Assembly: GCA_034687125.1 (NCBI GenBank)
Contig: JAQGBZ010000344.1
Location: 1-64,000, forward strand
Direction: 5' to 3'
DNA from: Neelides folsomi
Lineage: Eukaryota; Arthropoda; Collembola; Neelipleona; Neelidae
DNA: 64,000 bases
Below, one piece after another: positions 1 through 12,300 of this stretch (the stretch's first letter is position 1; every line of letters starts with the position of its first letter). A program made the translations under genes and the position numbers. Under the pieces are notes generated by a model that worked only from the letters and a program-made list of their open reading frames with translations, was not told the origin of the DNA and searched no databases.

Positions 1-638
1 GAAATTATTTGTTTATTTTAATTATTTGATTTCATTTTGAATCTTTAAATATGTTACATTAGGTGTAATTCATCGAAATATTGGTTTCTAGAATATTGAG
101 ACTTAAAATAAATATTTGTATGTGGCATGCAGCCAAATGTTTAATTTTAATTAAATGTCATTTAAAGTTAAAAAGTTAATTAATATTTGTAGATGATGAA
201 TAAGATGTGTAGATAAGTGTACATAAATATGTTATATGATCTGATAAATCCATAAATAATGAATACTTCGCATATAAAAATTCCTGATAAAGTTGGAATA
301 ACCAAATGGGGGCGTTGATATATATTGTGGAAAAATGGGGGATGATGAGTCATTCTTTGGAAAAGGATCCGAAAAGTCCGAAAGGGATTCAACGCGGAAT
401 GAGTGTCATTATATTATATCCATATATTAATATTGTAGGTATGTTTTGTAATATATTATATCATGGTAATTTATAATGTAAAGTGTAGAAGCCGAGACGT
501 GGGGCGAACGAAGCACGTGGGGTAAATAATAATAAAAACAGCCGTTTCATTTACATTTTTTATGGCTCCCTTCTCGGGAATTGGAGAGGGAGAAAATGCA
601 TGAAATAATGTTGAGGGCTTTGAAAACGGTCGACTCCC

Positions 639-659
639 CACACACACACACACACACAC
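639..659. repeat. CA dinucleotide microsatellite
   Basis: About ten uninterrupted CA units, followed directly by CGTGTGTC, so the two halves make a small inverted CA/TG structure. It is a simple repeat and likely to be length-polymorphic. Confidence 0.9.
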
Positions 660-2285
660 GTGTGTCAGATGCCTTCTGCATCCAGCTGCCTTTTTTATTG
701 GGCTCCCTTTAGATCTTTCACATCTCGAAGCTCTGCCCTGGGTGGAGACTCACATTTTTTACCGGTCCCAATTCAACCAATAATAGTGACACACTCCGTT
801 TTTTATCCTTTTTTTATTCACCTCTCCTTCTCACATTCATCAAGTACTAAAAGGGAAAGTTCTCTCTTTTAGTCTTTGTAAAATTTTAATTCTCATCCGA
901 TTTTACAATCAGACCATGAACCAAAATGTTTTTAGTAAGTATGGTTTAACCTGTGTAATAGTATACTTACTGCTGGTAATATTGAACTCATCAAGAGCAT
1001 CTACTCTTAAATACAGTACATACATAAACAATATGGTATTTTTCAAATATTTATGCACTTTTGCTAATCCTTTCTTACGTTAAATCAATATGGAAGAATA
1101 TTATGTAAATGTAAAATTCTGGTATTTAAAAGCTGAAATGAGTTATTAGGAGTATTAAATGGCATTTGAAGTAGGCAAGTGGGCCAAGTGGTCTGAAGAT
1201 TATATTAGCTCTACAATTCATGATCAGTCACCGTAAAGGATATATACATAAATGGTTCTAAGGGCTCACCCCAATTGAATCTGCATACTCTTGAGCCCCC
1301 ATTGCGTGAATGAACCTTTGGTAAATGAGAAAGGACGACGGGAATTGAAACTTTTGTCATTCACTTGACCGTTCTCTCATCATCTGGGCATTAATATTGT
1401 ATCACGCACATAAACTAAACCTACAGCTTCATCTCCCCTATTCCTCTACCAAATGGCATTGACAATGACTCCCAATGGAACAATTATATAACTCTCGATC
1501 CTCTCAATATTCCCTTTTCATATTCTCATTAAACTTAATATCCATATCTATTATACATGGAGTCCTCGGTGGTTTGGACGCATCCAGGAAAACTTTCATC
1601 AACCTCACAGTTGATTGATTTTTAATTGGCTCAATTGAAGTTCTTTTATGTTCGAATCAATACTGATAGTCGTTTTATTTGGAGTTTTATACTAAAATAA
1701 AGTTTTTATACTCCTTGATACAACATGATAAAATAAAGAAACGGAATGATGTAATAGGCATTGTTAATAGGCATCTTAAGGGCCCTTAATTGGCTTATGC
1801 GCTTGTGAATACATATTCTAGCCTTTTATGGCTTATTTTTGTTAACATTTTATTTTATTTGTTCAAAGATCATGAGTTTTTAATGAACTTTTCCAAACCG
1901 AACTTGATAAATCGAGATAATATTGCTATTTATAAACATAAAATATGCCATTATCATTACCAAAAATAGGGAAAACATTACCTTTAAAAAATATAAAAAT
2001 GCTCATTATCGCAAATCCAGTTTTCTTTAGTTTGAATTGGAATGTTCTAACATCTTAACCAAGAATGCAAAGGAATAAAATATTACACGTGACATTTGCT
2101 CTTCAAAACTTAAGAGCAAATTACTTTAATCAGTAAATGCTAATTGCTTTTTTCTTTTATAATAAAACTATAAAACTGAAGAAATGTTAAAGAAATATAC
2201 AATATAGAGTACATGTATCCCACATAACATATTGCAGATACATACTACCAATACATATTACATGAAGTATAATCCCAATGTAATC

Positions 2286-2492
2286 CTATTTAGAGGAACG
2301 AAGAGTTTCAAGGGGGACTTGACGTATTGAATTGGGCGATCTGAGCGTCAAGACTTGTGAAGAAGTCACCTGGCTCGTGTGGGCGTTTGCGTCCTCAACC
2401 TCCACTTGAGGATTGAGATGGACAGTTGGAACGTTGGAGACAACCGAAGCTAATGAATCCGATTCCAGAGACAAATCTCTCCCATTCTCCAA
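2286..2492 (-). other. Possible 3' terminal exon, unassigned
   Basis: A minus-strand open frame of about 68 codons ends in TAG at 2286. Its composition is protein-like (rich in S, V, L, E and N, no low-complexity runs) and a possible acceptor lies just before the first residues. No upstream exon in phase was found and the protein matches nothing I recognise, so it may equally be a chance frame in a GC-richer patch. Confidence 0.2.
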
Positions 2493-3144
2493 GTAAAGCC
2501 AACATTGAAGAGATTTTGAAAATCATTGTTCCGCTTCCTTCTCAAATACAGTTTAAGTAGGAGGGCCAAAGGGACTTTTTTACTTTCTCATGTCCCTTCT
2601 CCATTCAGCCCTCGTCTCGTCTGATATGAATGATATAATAATAAGCGATGTTTGGTCTGTCTGGGTGCGTGGGCTAAGTGACAAAGGACCCCGAGTGACA
2701 CATAGGGAAGGAACAAAGGGACGAATGAACTTCACTCTTCTTGTTTTCCGAATATAGGGAGTTCTACCAGAAAGCGGATACGAGAGAGAAAACACATCCA
2801 CCCGCGTTCACCCAACCTTATACTTTATGTAAAGAATCCTTACCACGCCGTCTCATTCAATTGTCATTCCACTCACAAGTCCACAAAATTACGAAAGCTC
2901 ACATCTTTTGTTTTCCATGTCTTTGGGGTCTTTGAGACAAAATGTCACCCTTGGGTTCTTGCAACATTTTTTGACCTGTGGGAGAAACGGACAAACCTCA
3001 ATTGTTTTCAACCTCAATTTCCTCAATAGACCAATTGTAAAATTTAATAAGGGATTTCAAAACAAATATTTTTGAATGTATGAATAATGTATAGCGATTT
3101 GGTAATGCTAGACGAGCTTGACAACGGTTGTGACTGGTTGAGTA

Positions 3145-3195
3145 TTTTTAGTAGTTTTTTACACTCATGATTTTTTAGTAGTTTTTTATCCATGA
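3145..3195. repeat. Short tandem duplication, about 26 bp unit
   Basis: Two nearly identical copies of a T-rich unit containing TTTAGTAGTTTTTTA and ending in CATGA lie back to back. The second copy has small changes before its CATGA. It looks like replication slippage with no evident function. Confidence 0.7.
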
Positions 3196-4059
3196 GGGGA
3201 GAGATGAGTCATATGAGGGATGAAGAGGGTCGTGGAATTGGAGGGTGCGATCCCCTCGCATCTTCCCCTTTCCATTCCCTTCCCTCCGTATTATAAAAAA
3301 CAGAAGAGGGTTCTCTGCCAATGGCCTTTCTCTCTCGTCCAATTGCAACCCCTAAGATTGCTTTTCTCTATTACAAGTGCGTGCGTATACTATTTACTAT
3401 TAGAACCTTGTTCAGTCCCCGAATGCTAATCAGCTTTCCTCCGCCGCCTATATTTCATATCTGGCTTGTGTGTGTGTGCTTGGGAAATGAAATGTTTTAT
3501 GTACGAGTGCTCCTATATTGATACTCTCAATTCCATCCCTGAGCTGTGGATAAAACAGCGGAAATAAATGTGAAATCAATACTTTGGGGACTTTTAATCC
3601 CTAAATTCATCCACAAGTTCCTCTTCTCATTTCATCAGGAATAATACGCCAAGATCTCCCTCGCCCTTCTTTATCCCTCGACCGTCCTCTTCCATGGTTA
3701 TCTCATTTCATTAGCTTTTTCCTCCCCTCCTTCTCATTTCCCCTTCCAATACTTCCATCCACACGACAATGGTCATCCGACTCTTCATAGCTCTTAAACC
3801 TTCATAACAATTGAAAGAAATGCGGGAGAGATAACTCCTACCTTATTTACAATTGGCTAAACTATTCATCAAAAAGCAGTGGTTGAATGCATATGGCAAT
3901 CATTTTCAATATTGTAACTCAATTCATTCACTTAAATTCATGTCATAGTAATGAAATTAAGAATAAAACAAAGGCACTAGAGAAATGAAAATCATTTATT
4001 TGTAAAATCATTTTCGCAGAATTTCACGATTGCATAAGAAATTAATTCCAAACAGAATC

Positions 4060-6005
4060 ATGGGAAATTTGATGTCTTATAAGAAACGAATGGCTGATGA
4101 TGGAGACGGCGTCGATTTTAATGAAGAAATGCTTCCAAAAAGCCAAACGGTAATTATTAACTTTACAAGGCAATTATTTTACATTTTATGTAAAGTAATT
4201 TCATCCTTTTTTAAAATTGTGCCTTACTGTCTTCATTTATTATTAGATTGGTGAGATTGTTTTGGTTTATTTGACTGAGCCAACGGATCTCTTGAAAGCC
4301 AGAGCGATTCATCCAATTTGGAAGAATACAGTGGACAAGAAGCTTCGTAGGACATGGTCGTTGAAGAAAACCATCAAATTTAAATCCCCAGTAGAAATCT
4401 TCAACTTTACAAACATCTTCAATGAGGATAATGTTCTTCATGATTGTTTCACCTGGGGTTTGGACCAAGAATTGAAATTTGAGGATGATTTCTACAAAGA
4501 CTTTGTTTCTCGCTTTGGAGGAGCCATCAAAGGCTTGGACATTTCGCGCTATCTTCTCACAATGTACAAACACTCCTTCGCTCATCTCGATTATACGGAA
4601 TATTCCAAAGAAATGGAAATCAAATTGCCAATTCAAATCATGCCGAATCTTCTTGAGCGAATGATCTTTGACCACTTTCCAAACCTCGTTGAGCTCACAA
4701 TCAATGACGTTATCAATGACAGCTACTCTTCGCTTTTCCACCCCGAAGAAGAAAGGAAGACAATGTTCAAGTCACATGAGTTAACTTCGCTCAGGGAACT
4801 CAACTGTCTCATCCACTCGGGGCATTCGAAGAAGGAAAAAGCACTTTCGGACGAAATCCTCAAAATTGCTCCCAACTTGAAAAAAGTGGCTGTCGCTATG
4901 TTGGACGGCCGTTCGGAAATGAATGAAAAGCTGCTGCTGAGAACTCTCCGGGCCATTTCAAAATTTGGACCGCAAATTGAAAGTTTGAGTTTCCTCACTG
5001 TCCTTTTCATTGTCGTTGGAAATATCGAAAATTTGTCCATGAGGGACTATGAAAATTTAAGGCTTAAAACCTTCAACTTGATGGAAAGAAAGTAGTTGAT
5101 TTAATAATTATTATCATTTTTACTTTCTACTTAAGACAAATTGTGTAATTATGTTACTATTTACATAATTTACATAAGTTATAATTTTCATCTTAATAAA
5201 TGACATTTATTTTTCAAGGACTATTTCTCATGTCCATAAAAGATTTTGGACATTTCTTTCTCAAACTCCAACAGCTCAAACATTGGAAAATCTCGAATTC
5301 GCATCGCCGTATTTGTTTGTGCGAAAAGACTCAAAGGACCTTTGGGCTTTCCTTCCCAAAGGATTTCAAAATGTGAAGATCCTCAATATGAAAATCATCT
5401 TCAGGGAACAAGACGGAGTTGATTTCCTCAACACGCTTCAAACAAATTTTCCATACGTTGAGGAATTCACCACTTCCTTCAACCTCATGCTGTCTAAATT
5501 CGGCGCCCTGAAGCCGTGGGTTCATTTGAAGAAACTGTTCCTTCAGGACGTTGGCTTGTCTTGGACAACTCCAGGAGAATTCTATTCCTTTTATGTTGCA
5601 ATTCAAATGTTTGCTCCGAATCTCGTCAAATTCAAAATAACACTTGACGTGAGTGTAATGCCGAAGAGAGAAACGCTAATGCTTTCTTATCCATTCTTCA
5701 TCTGGCTTGGAGAAAAATGGAAGACTGTGAAGAAATTCACGGTGGCTTTGAGTGATGATCTCATTTGGACAAAGGGAAGTGGCGAAACCAACCTGGGAAT
5801 TTGTGTGGAGCAGCTCTTTGACAAAAACGGAAATTTCACGACTGCGGCCATTGAACACGTTCAAAATTCAGTTTTCTCGTCAATGATTAAACCAGATGGG
5901 CAACTCTCTAAATTGCTCCATACAAAGCCAAAAACCCAAAAAGCTATTGAACTCAATGATGATTTCCATCTTTGCGAGTGCTGTGCACGAATCCTAAACA
6001 TGTAA
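4060..6005 (+). CDS. F-box-like protein, unassigned family
   Basis: Three exons are proposed: 4060-4149, 4247-5091 and 5219-6005, giving 573 residues. Both introns are GT-AG and under 130 bp and join in phase. Residues about 24-70 read as an F-box: MLPKS, then a hydrophobic helix, then a DLLKAR-type segment and an IWKNTV tryptophan motif, as in proteins that bind Skp1 in SCF ubiquitin ligases. The remainder alternates L-x-x-L and F-P-N-L type segments, suggesting degenerate leucine-rich repeats for substrate binding, and ends in a CECC cysteine cluster near the C-terminus. I chose the first ATG of the open frame at 4060; ATGs at 4072 and 4090 or an upstream exon are possible. A polyadenylation signal follows at 6065. 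The role as an SCF substrate receptor is inferred from the F-box alone; I recognise no orthologue. Confidence 0.75.
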
Positions 6006-6064
6006 ATGAAATGTTTAGAGAAAAATAACTGTGAATGTTTTAGTTTAACTTTTAATTCCAATTT

Positions 6065-6070
6065 AATAAA
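6065..6070 (+). terminator. Polyadenylation signal of the F-box gene
   Basis: A canonical AATAAA lies 60 bases after the stop codon of the F-box-like gene, in AT-rich 3' sequence. It supports 6005 as the true end of that gene. Confidence 0.6.
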
Positions 6071-8784
6071 TACTGATACAATATTTAGATTTAGTAAACT
6101 CATAAGTAATTAAATAATTATCTACTCTGAGTGTCTTTTGCTGCTGATAAAAATATTAATGATTTCAACTTCTCCAATCAAGTCAAGCCTCCAATAGCTA
6201 GTTGTGTTGTGTTGTAAGTATGATTATTTGTAAGTTTATTCTGCTTAATATTGTAATACATATTAGACAATGTCAAGAGATAAAATTTAGATGATGAGAA
6301 ATAAATTTTCCATGTTCATTCGTGTGATAATTCATACATGTTTTCTTAATAATGAGCCACTTAGGTTGATTTCCGGAATGGTTAAAGAGCCATTAGGGCT
6401 AATATCGAGGGTCAACCGAGGGGGACCGTTTTTAAAATAATTGGTCACATAATAACCACTCATCCTCCTCTGTATGAATTTCCCATTGTGAGACTGAAAG
6501 TGTAGTAGACCAAGAGCGTGGCGAGGGAGTCGGACTCATAGACGAAGGCGTGTCTCGTTCAAATATCATTTTCAAAATATGAGTAATGAATCCATTAGCT
6601 CTTACACAAATAAAGGAGTCAATCCTGCTATTATTTAAACAATATTAACATGAATATTCCCACTATCTTCAACTGAATTCATTCTAAAATATTTGATAAA
6701 TATAAAAATGTACAGGAAGTTCTAAAATATTGAAAAATTTACCATTTACAAAGAAGCCGCAAAAGGTTATGACAATTGACATAAATGCATACATAGTTTG
6801 AATGAGGAATAAAAATAAAATTCTGTATAATTCGACCAGAGGTCTGAACTGTCAACAGACTTTAGAGAAAAAGTAATAAAAATTTTTTCACCCTCTCCAA
6901 ATGAAAAGAATGAGATTATGGAAGGATGGGTCATAAACTCTCCATCATGAATGTGTGGAAGACATTTTTTTACAAACTGAAATTCACGGAAAATTCATTT
7001 GACAGAGGAGAGAGAAAGGGTGAAGAATGGGGCCTTTGTGCGCGGGCGAGGAGGGCCGAGGCAGTGGGGATTTTGGGGCACATTGGAGGAAGCCATTGTC
7101 CTCTTAAGGGTCACTTTGTAATTCATTCAGAAGGACTAAACTGACCAGAGAGAGGCCGTAGTGGAGAAGACGTGGATCGTCAAAGGAACTCTCATTCAAA
7201 CATCTCTAAGCCTTGAAGATTAAAAAGAGTGAGGGAGAGGCATGTCGGATGGGTTCGTCTTTCTCTTCGCTGAGCCCATCGATAACTCTGGAAGATGTGA
7301 CGCAAGGAAGTCATTTATATTTCACGGCCTGACTTTTCGACCACTGCTCCCAACTCTGCTCTTTTTATCCCTCAATCCCCTTTTGCCCTTCTTGCAATTG
7401 TCCACCACACCTTGAAAGAAATCCATTCTCTTCTTCCACCATTCTTATAAAAAAATCTTCCCTTTCAATTCTTTACCCAAAACCGTGCGTATCTTACGAA
7501 TTCTTCTCAATAACATGTATCAACTAATGGCTCGCTAAACTTTGAAGGGAAACCCATAAAAATTCTATGCTTATTCACACACAAATGCTCCCTTTCCTCC
7601 AAGAGTTATTTTCTGATTGACAAAAAATTCATTCAAACTTTTTTATTTTTATCAAAATGTATTTTTTAATAGTGAAAAAATATAATAGTTTAAATTTTCT
7701 ACTCTATCTCATTATTATTATATGCTACTAAAATAGTTAAATATCACCTACCTCTTTATATTTCTCCTTCATGTCGTCTCTTTAATTGCTGACCATGTGC
7801 GAGATTTTTATCATTATTATGGTCATTGGGTATAGGATCGTAAAAAAAATGGTGGATTTGAATGTGTAAATAAGACGATAAGGAAGTGAATTGAGCGAGA
7901 AGGAATTGTCAACTTGGGTAAGATGTAGGGAAGAGATAGGGAGAGTCGCGGGAGTGAAGAGATAAGACACCCAACAACCGCACCTGCGGTCACTTTTCAC
8001 TCGATGACAAAAGGGACGGAGACGAGGACTCGTCCCTCTCACAATCATATTCTTTGGCCCAAAACCCAAGACCCGATAAACTCATCATTTCTCTCAAACT
8101 TCGAAAATCCTCTCTGCTGATACCCCACATTATGACAGAAACTTGGTTTGAAAATAAAGAAAAAGTATCGGATCCTCCGTTCTTTATGGCTTCTTTACCA
8201 CATTTAATCTCTTTTATGGTAAGCTCCGCAAGCCCACGAGCCGTTGATTTAAACTTAAGATTAAATTCTTCAAAATTGTATACAAACCCATTTGTCCACC
8301 AATGCCTTATACAAAGTAATTGAGATGTATCTTCTATAATAAGATTCGTTTTATTAAATGACAACCCTAAATCGTGCTTTAATGACAATGAGCGTTAAAG
8401 GCATATTATGTTTAATTAATTTGTTTGTTTACTATTTAGTTTATTATTTAGTTCATTAGTTCAAATTTTCCATTGGGTTTGTTTCTCTATTATACCTAAA
8501 ATATTATTACGCTTAAATTATATGATTATGATTACTACGATGTCCGTCACTGTTTTTTGTATCTGTTTACAAAAATATTACCAAGTAACTATTATTTAAT
8601 GCCTAAAAGTGAAATGCAAATAATGCATTTGCAAGTAATTTAGATTAAGAAATTGAGTTATCTCTAAAAATTTCTTTTACAAAATTATGCGCAATTTGTA
8701 CAACAGCTCTCTGTCATTGAATACTGGAGTAAAATGTAAACAGTTCTGCTCTTATGTGCTTTGGATTACCTTAACAAGAAAATA

Positions 8785-9371
8785 ATCCCTTCACTATATT
8801 TACGGGACCGCTATTTTCTCATATAAATAACTTTTTTATTAATTATCAAATTATCATGAAATTTTAACCTAATATGTATAATTTTATGTAGTTTAAGACA
8901 AAAAAGGTTGGGTGTCAAAAGTGGACCCATCAGCTTCGATGCATTTCTTGAGTCGCGATCGCCAATCGCCAATCGCGAGCGGATTATCTCCATTGGAAAT
9001 TTTTTCCATTCTCTATTTAAAGCTTTTTTAATGATTCGATTGTTTGATTTGGTTTCACATTGACTTTAGCTTCTATTTGATACTATATTTTTAGTTGTCT
9101 AATTGATTTAGGTCCGAAGTGGATGCTGGCCATTCGATATAACATCATAACCAAACTCTAAAATGATTCATATTGTGAAAACGGCTACACAATTGACGCT
9201 TGGTAATATCGACTCAAGAACTGCATTTAAGCCAACCTTTAACACCTAACCTTTTTTCCCTTAAACTACATGATATTCTACATATTGTGTTCAAATTTCA
9301 TGAAAATTGGTTGATTAATAAAAAAAGTTATTTACACGAGAAAAGCGGCCCCATAAATAAGGTGAAGGGAT
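8785..9371. mobile_element. Non-autonomous Tc1/mariner-like foldback element
   Basis: The two ends are long inverted repeats of about 135 bp (8785-8920 and 9238-9371), roughly 80% alike by eye, both beginning ATCCCTTCAC and both containing a segment CCGCTTTTCTC-like followed by TAAATAACTTTTTT. The element is bounded by TA on each side, the target duplication typical of Tc1/mariner elements. The 315 bp between the arms holds no transposase. The arms translate into related short peptides in opposite orientations, an effect of the inverted repeat and not two genes. Confidence 0.7.
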
Positions 9372-12300
9372 TATATGCGTCGTTTTAAAGGTCAACATGT
9401 CGAGAACAAAAAATGATCGTCGGACACAGGAATGAACTGATATGATAACTACGAGCTCTGCTTGTAAGTTATACGTGTTGGACATTTATTTACGAAAGAG
9501 TGGTAAAATAATATATAATATTTAATCTCGGGTTATTTAGTCATTTAGGAGGACATGAGGAGTCGGGAAAAGAAAAGAGCAGAGGGCGAGCAGATTTCTC
9601 GGAAAAGAGCCTAAATATACACGAATTTGTATTTGCTTTTGTTTTTATCTTTAGAACACTTTCGTTCTTTACGGAGCCAAGGGGCCTCCTCAGCATTGAA
9701 TTCCTTTTACCACTACCAAGTCTGCTACTAGGAAGGGGAAGTAAATATATACATGGAGGACCATCGAGGGAACGATAACATCTGAAGCTTCCATTTCCAG
9801 TTAATTTCTCAAGAGAACCAACAACCGTTTTTTTCTCCCGTATACACGTGATTCCTCTTCAAACACTGTAGAAATGAAAAAAATGACTCAGACCTCCCCC
9901 AACAATTTGTAATTTAACTGTATTTAATTAACTAAATTTATAATATGTATAAATAATCGATAATTTGGACATGTTTTTCCTAATTCTAGCAAGAAGGTTC
10001 TGTATATTATAAACGATTTAATTAATTAATTTAAAAAAATTATTTATATTACACGGCAAAATTATGATTTTTACCATTAATTGGGATTAAATCTGATACA
10101 TTATGTATTTTAGAATAAACTACTGTGGTTTTACATTTGGTTTTATGCCTACATAATCACGACCCAAAGATTGACAACATGAACAAGAAGACCCATTTAA
10201 GTGAAGTTGTAGGGGAATTCATGACGAGCCGTTCTTATATGTGAATTGAACGCGGGTGTCCTTCCTTAGTTCAGGCCAGAGGACAGAAGTATTGTTCCCT
10301 GTTTTCTTTTTCAACATTCCTCGGATTTATTTTCCAATGGAGGTCTCTTCATTATTTCTCATATAGAGGAGAATTAGAAATGGATAAAGGCTCATACTCT
10401 CATAAAGGACTTATGCATTTTGTGAATGCGTTTAAAGCATACATTTATGCGAGAATCTCCTTCTTGACGACAGTTACTTTTCTTTTCAGTCTCTCTATTA
10501 TATGAATTACTTTACTACATGTGTATGTGTTATATGTGTTATGAATGCATATCACTCCCGGTTATGTTTTCCTCCCTACTTCATTTCATTGTGAAAGAGA
10601 GATTAAAAATTGTAAGCAAATACCGATGTTCCAGAAGAGATAAATTTCAACTTGATCTCAAAGGTTTGACAAAATTTCAATGAACGTGTCATTCAAAATT
10701 GACAAGATTTTGAATATTTCATAGTTTTATTATTGGAATTTCTGCATTCAACTTGCTTATTCTTATTGTAAACCCATTTGTAAATAGAGTATGTACTTAC
10801 CCTTAGTTTGTAGTACATCAAGATATACAAAAGACTGTATGTGTATTTGAGTATCATCATTGCATTTGATACTAATCGAGTGATAATCGCTGTAAGAATG
10901 CATTGTAACAATTTTGTATTGGTATTCAGAAAGAAGGTATTGTGATTTAAATCTCTAGATGTTTGCTATCAAATCAAGTTCCTTTTTAATTCATTTTTAT
11001 AATCATAATTTTGCATGTAGGTGAATGATAAGAAACTTTGCAAATGTAAATTTCCAAGTTTTAGTATTCAAACAACTTCAAAGAATCAGAACATTTCAAT
11101 AGCCATTAAATGTATGAAATTTAACTTTGAATTGAAAAAAGATCAAATGGCGAAAAGGCGAAAACAGATACATATTTAACTATCTTACATAAATTACTTA
11201 TAGTTATCATATTTTTAAGTCAAAAATCTGCAAACAACTTGACAAATCTTGGCAGTCTTATTGAAGAAAGCGTCTCAATTAAAACGCAGTTGAAGTAAAT
11301 TCTGTAAAATTCCCTTTTACACCTACGCATTAGGAACGATGAAGTTTATCAGCACGGTTAATATGAGTCAACTTTTTAAAAATCCATTGAAGAAATTGAA
11401 GATAGCTCGGTGAGTCTTTTTTCTAAATTACGTCTATCAAATACTACATTATATTGATATGAAACTACGTACCTCTATTAAGTAGTAAAAGGGTCAAAAC
11501 ATAAAATTTCATTTACTGAATTGCACACATTGTTTCTCATTTCTCCATTTGATATTTTTGTTTATTGTTGGGATTGAATCCTTTTGATTTCCTTGCCTTA
11601 CGCATGAACGACCAGGAATCCAACGGGAGGGCGAAAATGTAAAATGGCTCATCTGCTTTCATATGGGGAAGTTGAATTCACGGTGATGATTCGATAGACA
11701 CATTATCTCTCCAATGGAAATGAATCTGTTGAGAGTGGAAAAAAGGATGGAAGCCATAATGCTCAGATTGCGTGATAGGAATGGATCCGACCAGCGTTTG
11801 GTGACTTCCATTGTCCTACCAATCTGCCACCCACCATTTATGTATAATATCATAAATATATTGTATGACATATCCGGATTTTGGAAACCAAAGGATGAGA
11901 GCGTGTAGAGCGTAGCCAGTCAACCTACACGGCATCATTTCCACCCCTCATTTACATCTTTTCTCATTCGGGAGAGTGTCGCTTGAAAGTGTTGTCACAA
12001 AGTAAAGATTCACAACTTCCGAACTTTTTTCCTTTTATATGCGATAAAGTCAAATAGGCCATTAGGGCTTTCTATGATACTTCCATTGATATTAGAAACT
12101 CGTTTTCCCAGAAGACTTTCACTCAATTAAATTCCTCGTCGAAGATATAAAGCAAAATTACATTTATAACAAAAGCGATAAAGCGTTTAATGGTCGTAAT
12201 AGTTGAGCTTTTTCTCTTTATTGATCTTCTTACACCCCCTTTAAATATCTCCAATTCCCATTAATACCGTACATGCTGATACGTTCATCTATCCACTAAA

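Larger units (their letters stand above)
1..4059. other. Non-coding region upstream of F-box gene
   Basis: I see no gene that I can defend here apart from one weak terminal-exon candidate at 2286-2492 on the minus strand. The sequence alternates very AT-rich stretches (1-470, 900-2280, 2990-3150) with GC-richer patches at about 480-900, 2290-2950 and 3200-3800 that carry many short pyrimidine runs. The open frames in these patches are short, occur in several frames at once and have no recognisable motif, so I read them as non-coding or regulatory DNA. A CA microsatellite and a small direct repeat are listed separately. Confidence 0.6.

Noticed and set aside
4211-4741. Minus-strand 176-codon frame
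   Set aside because: It is the antisense shadow of F-box exon 2, which is spliced in phase to two further exons on the plus strand.
8811-9388. Two similar short peptides on opposite strands, suggestive of a divergent gene pair
   Set aside because: They are translations of the two arms of one inverted-repeat transposon, bounded by TA.
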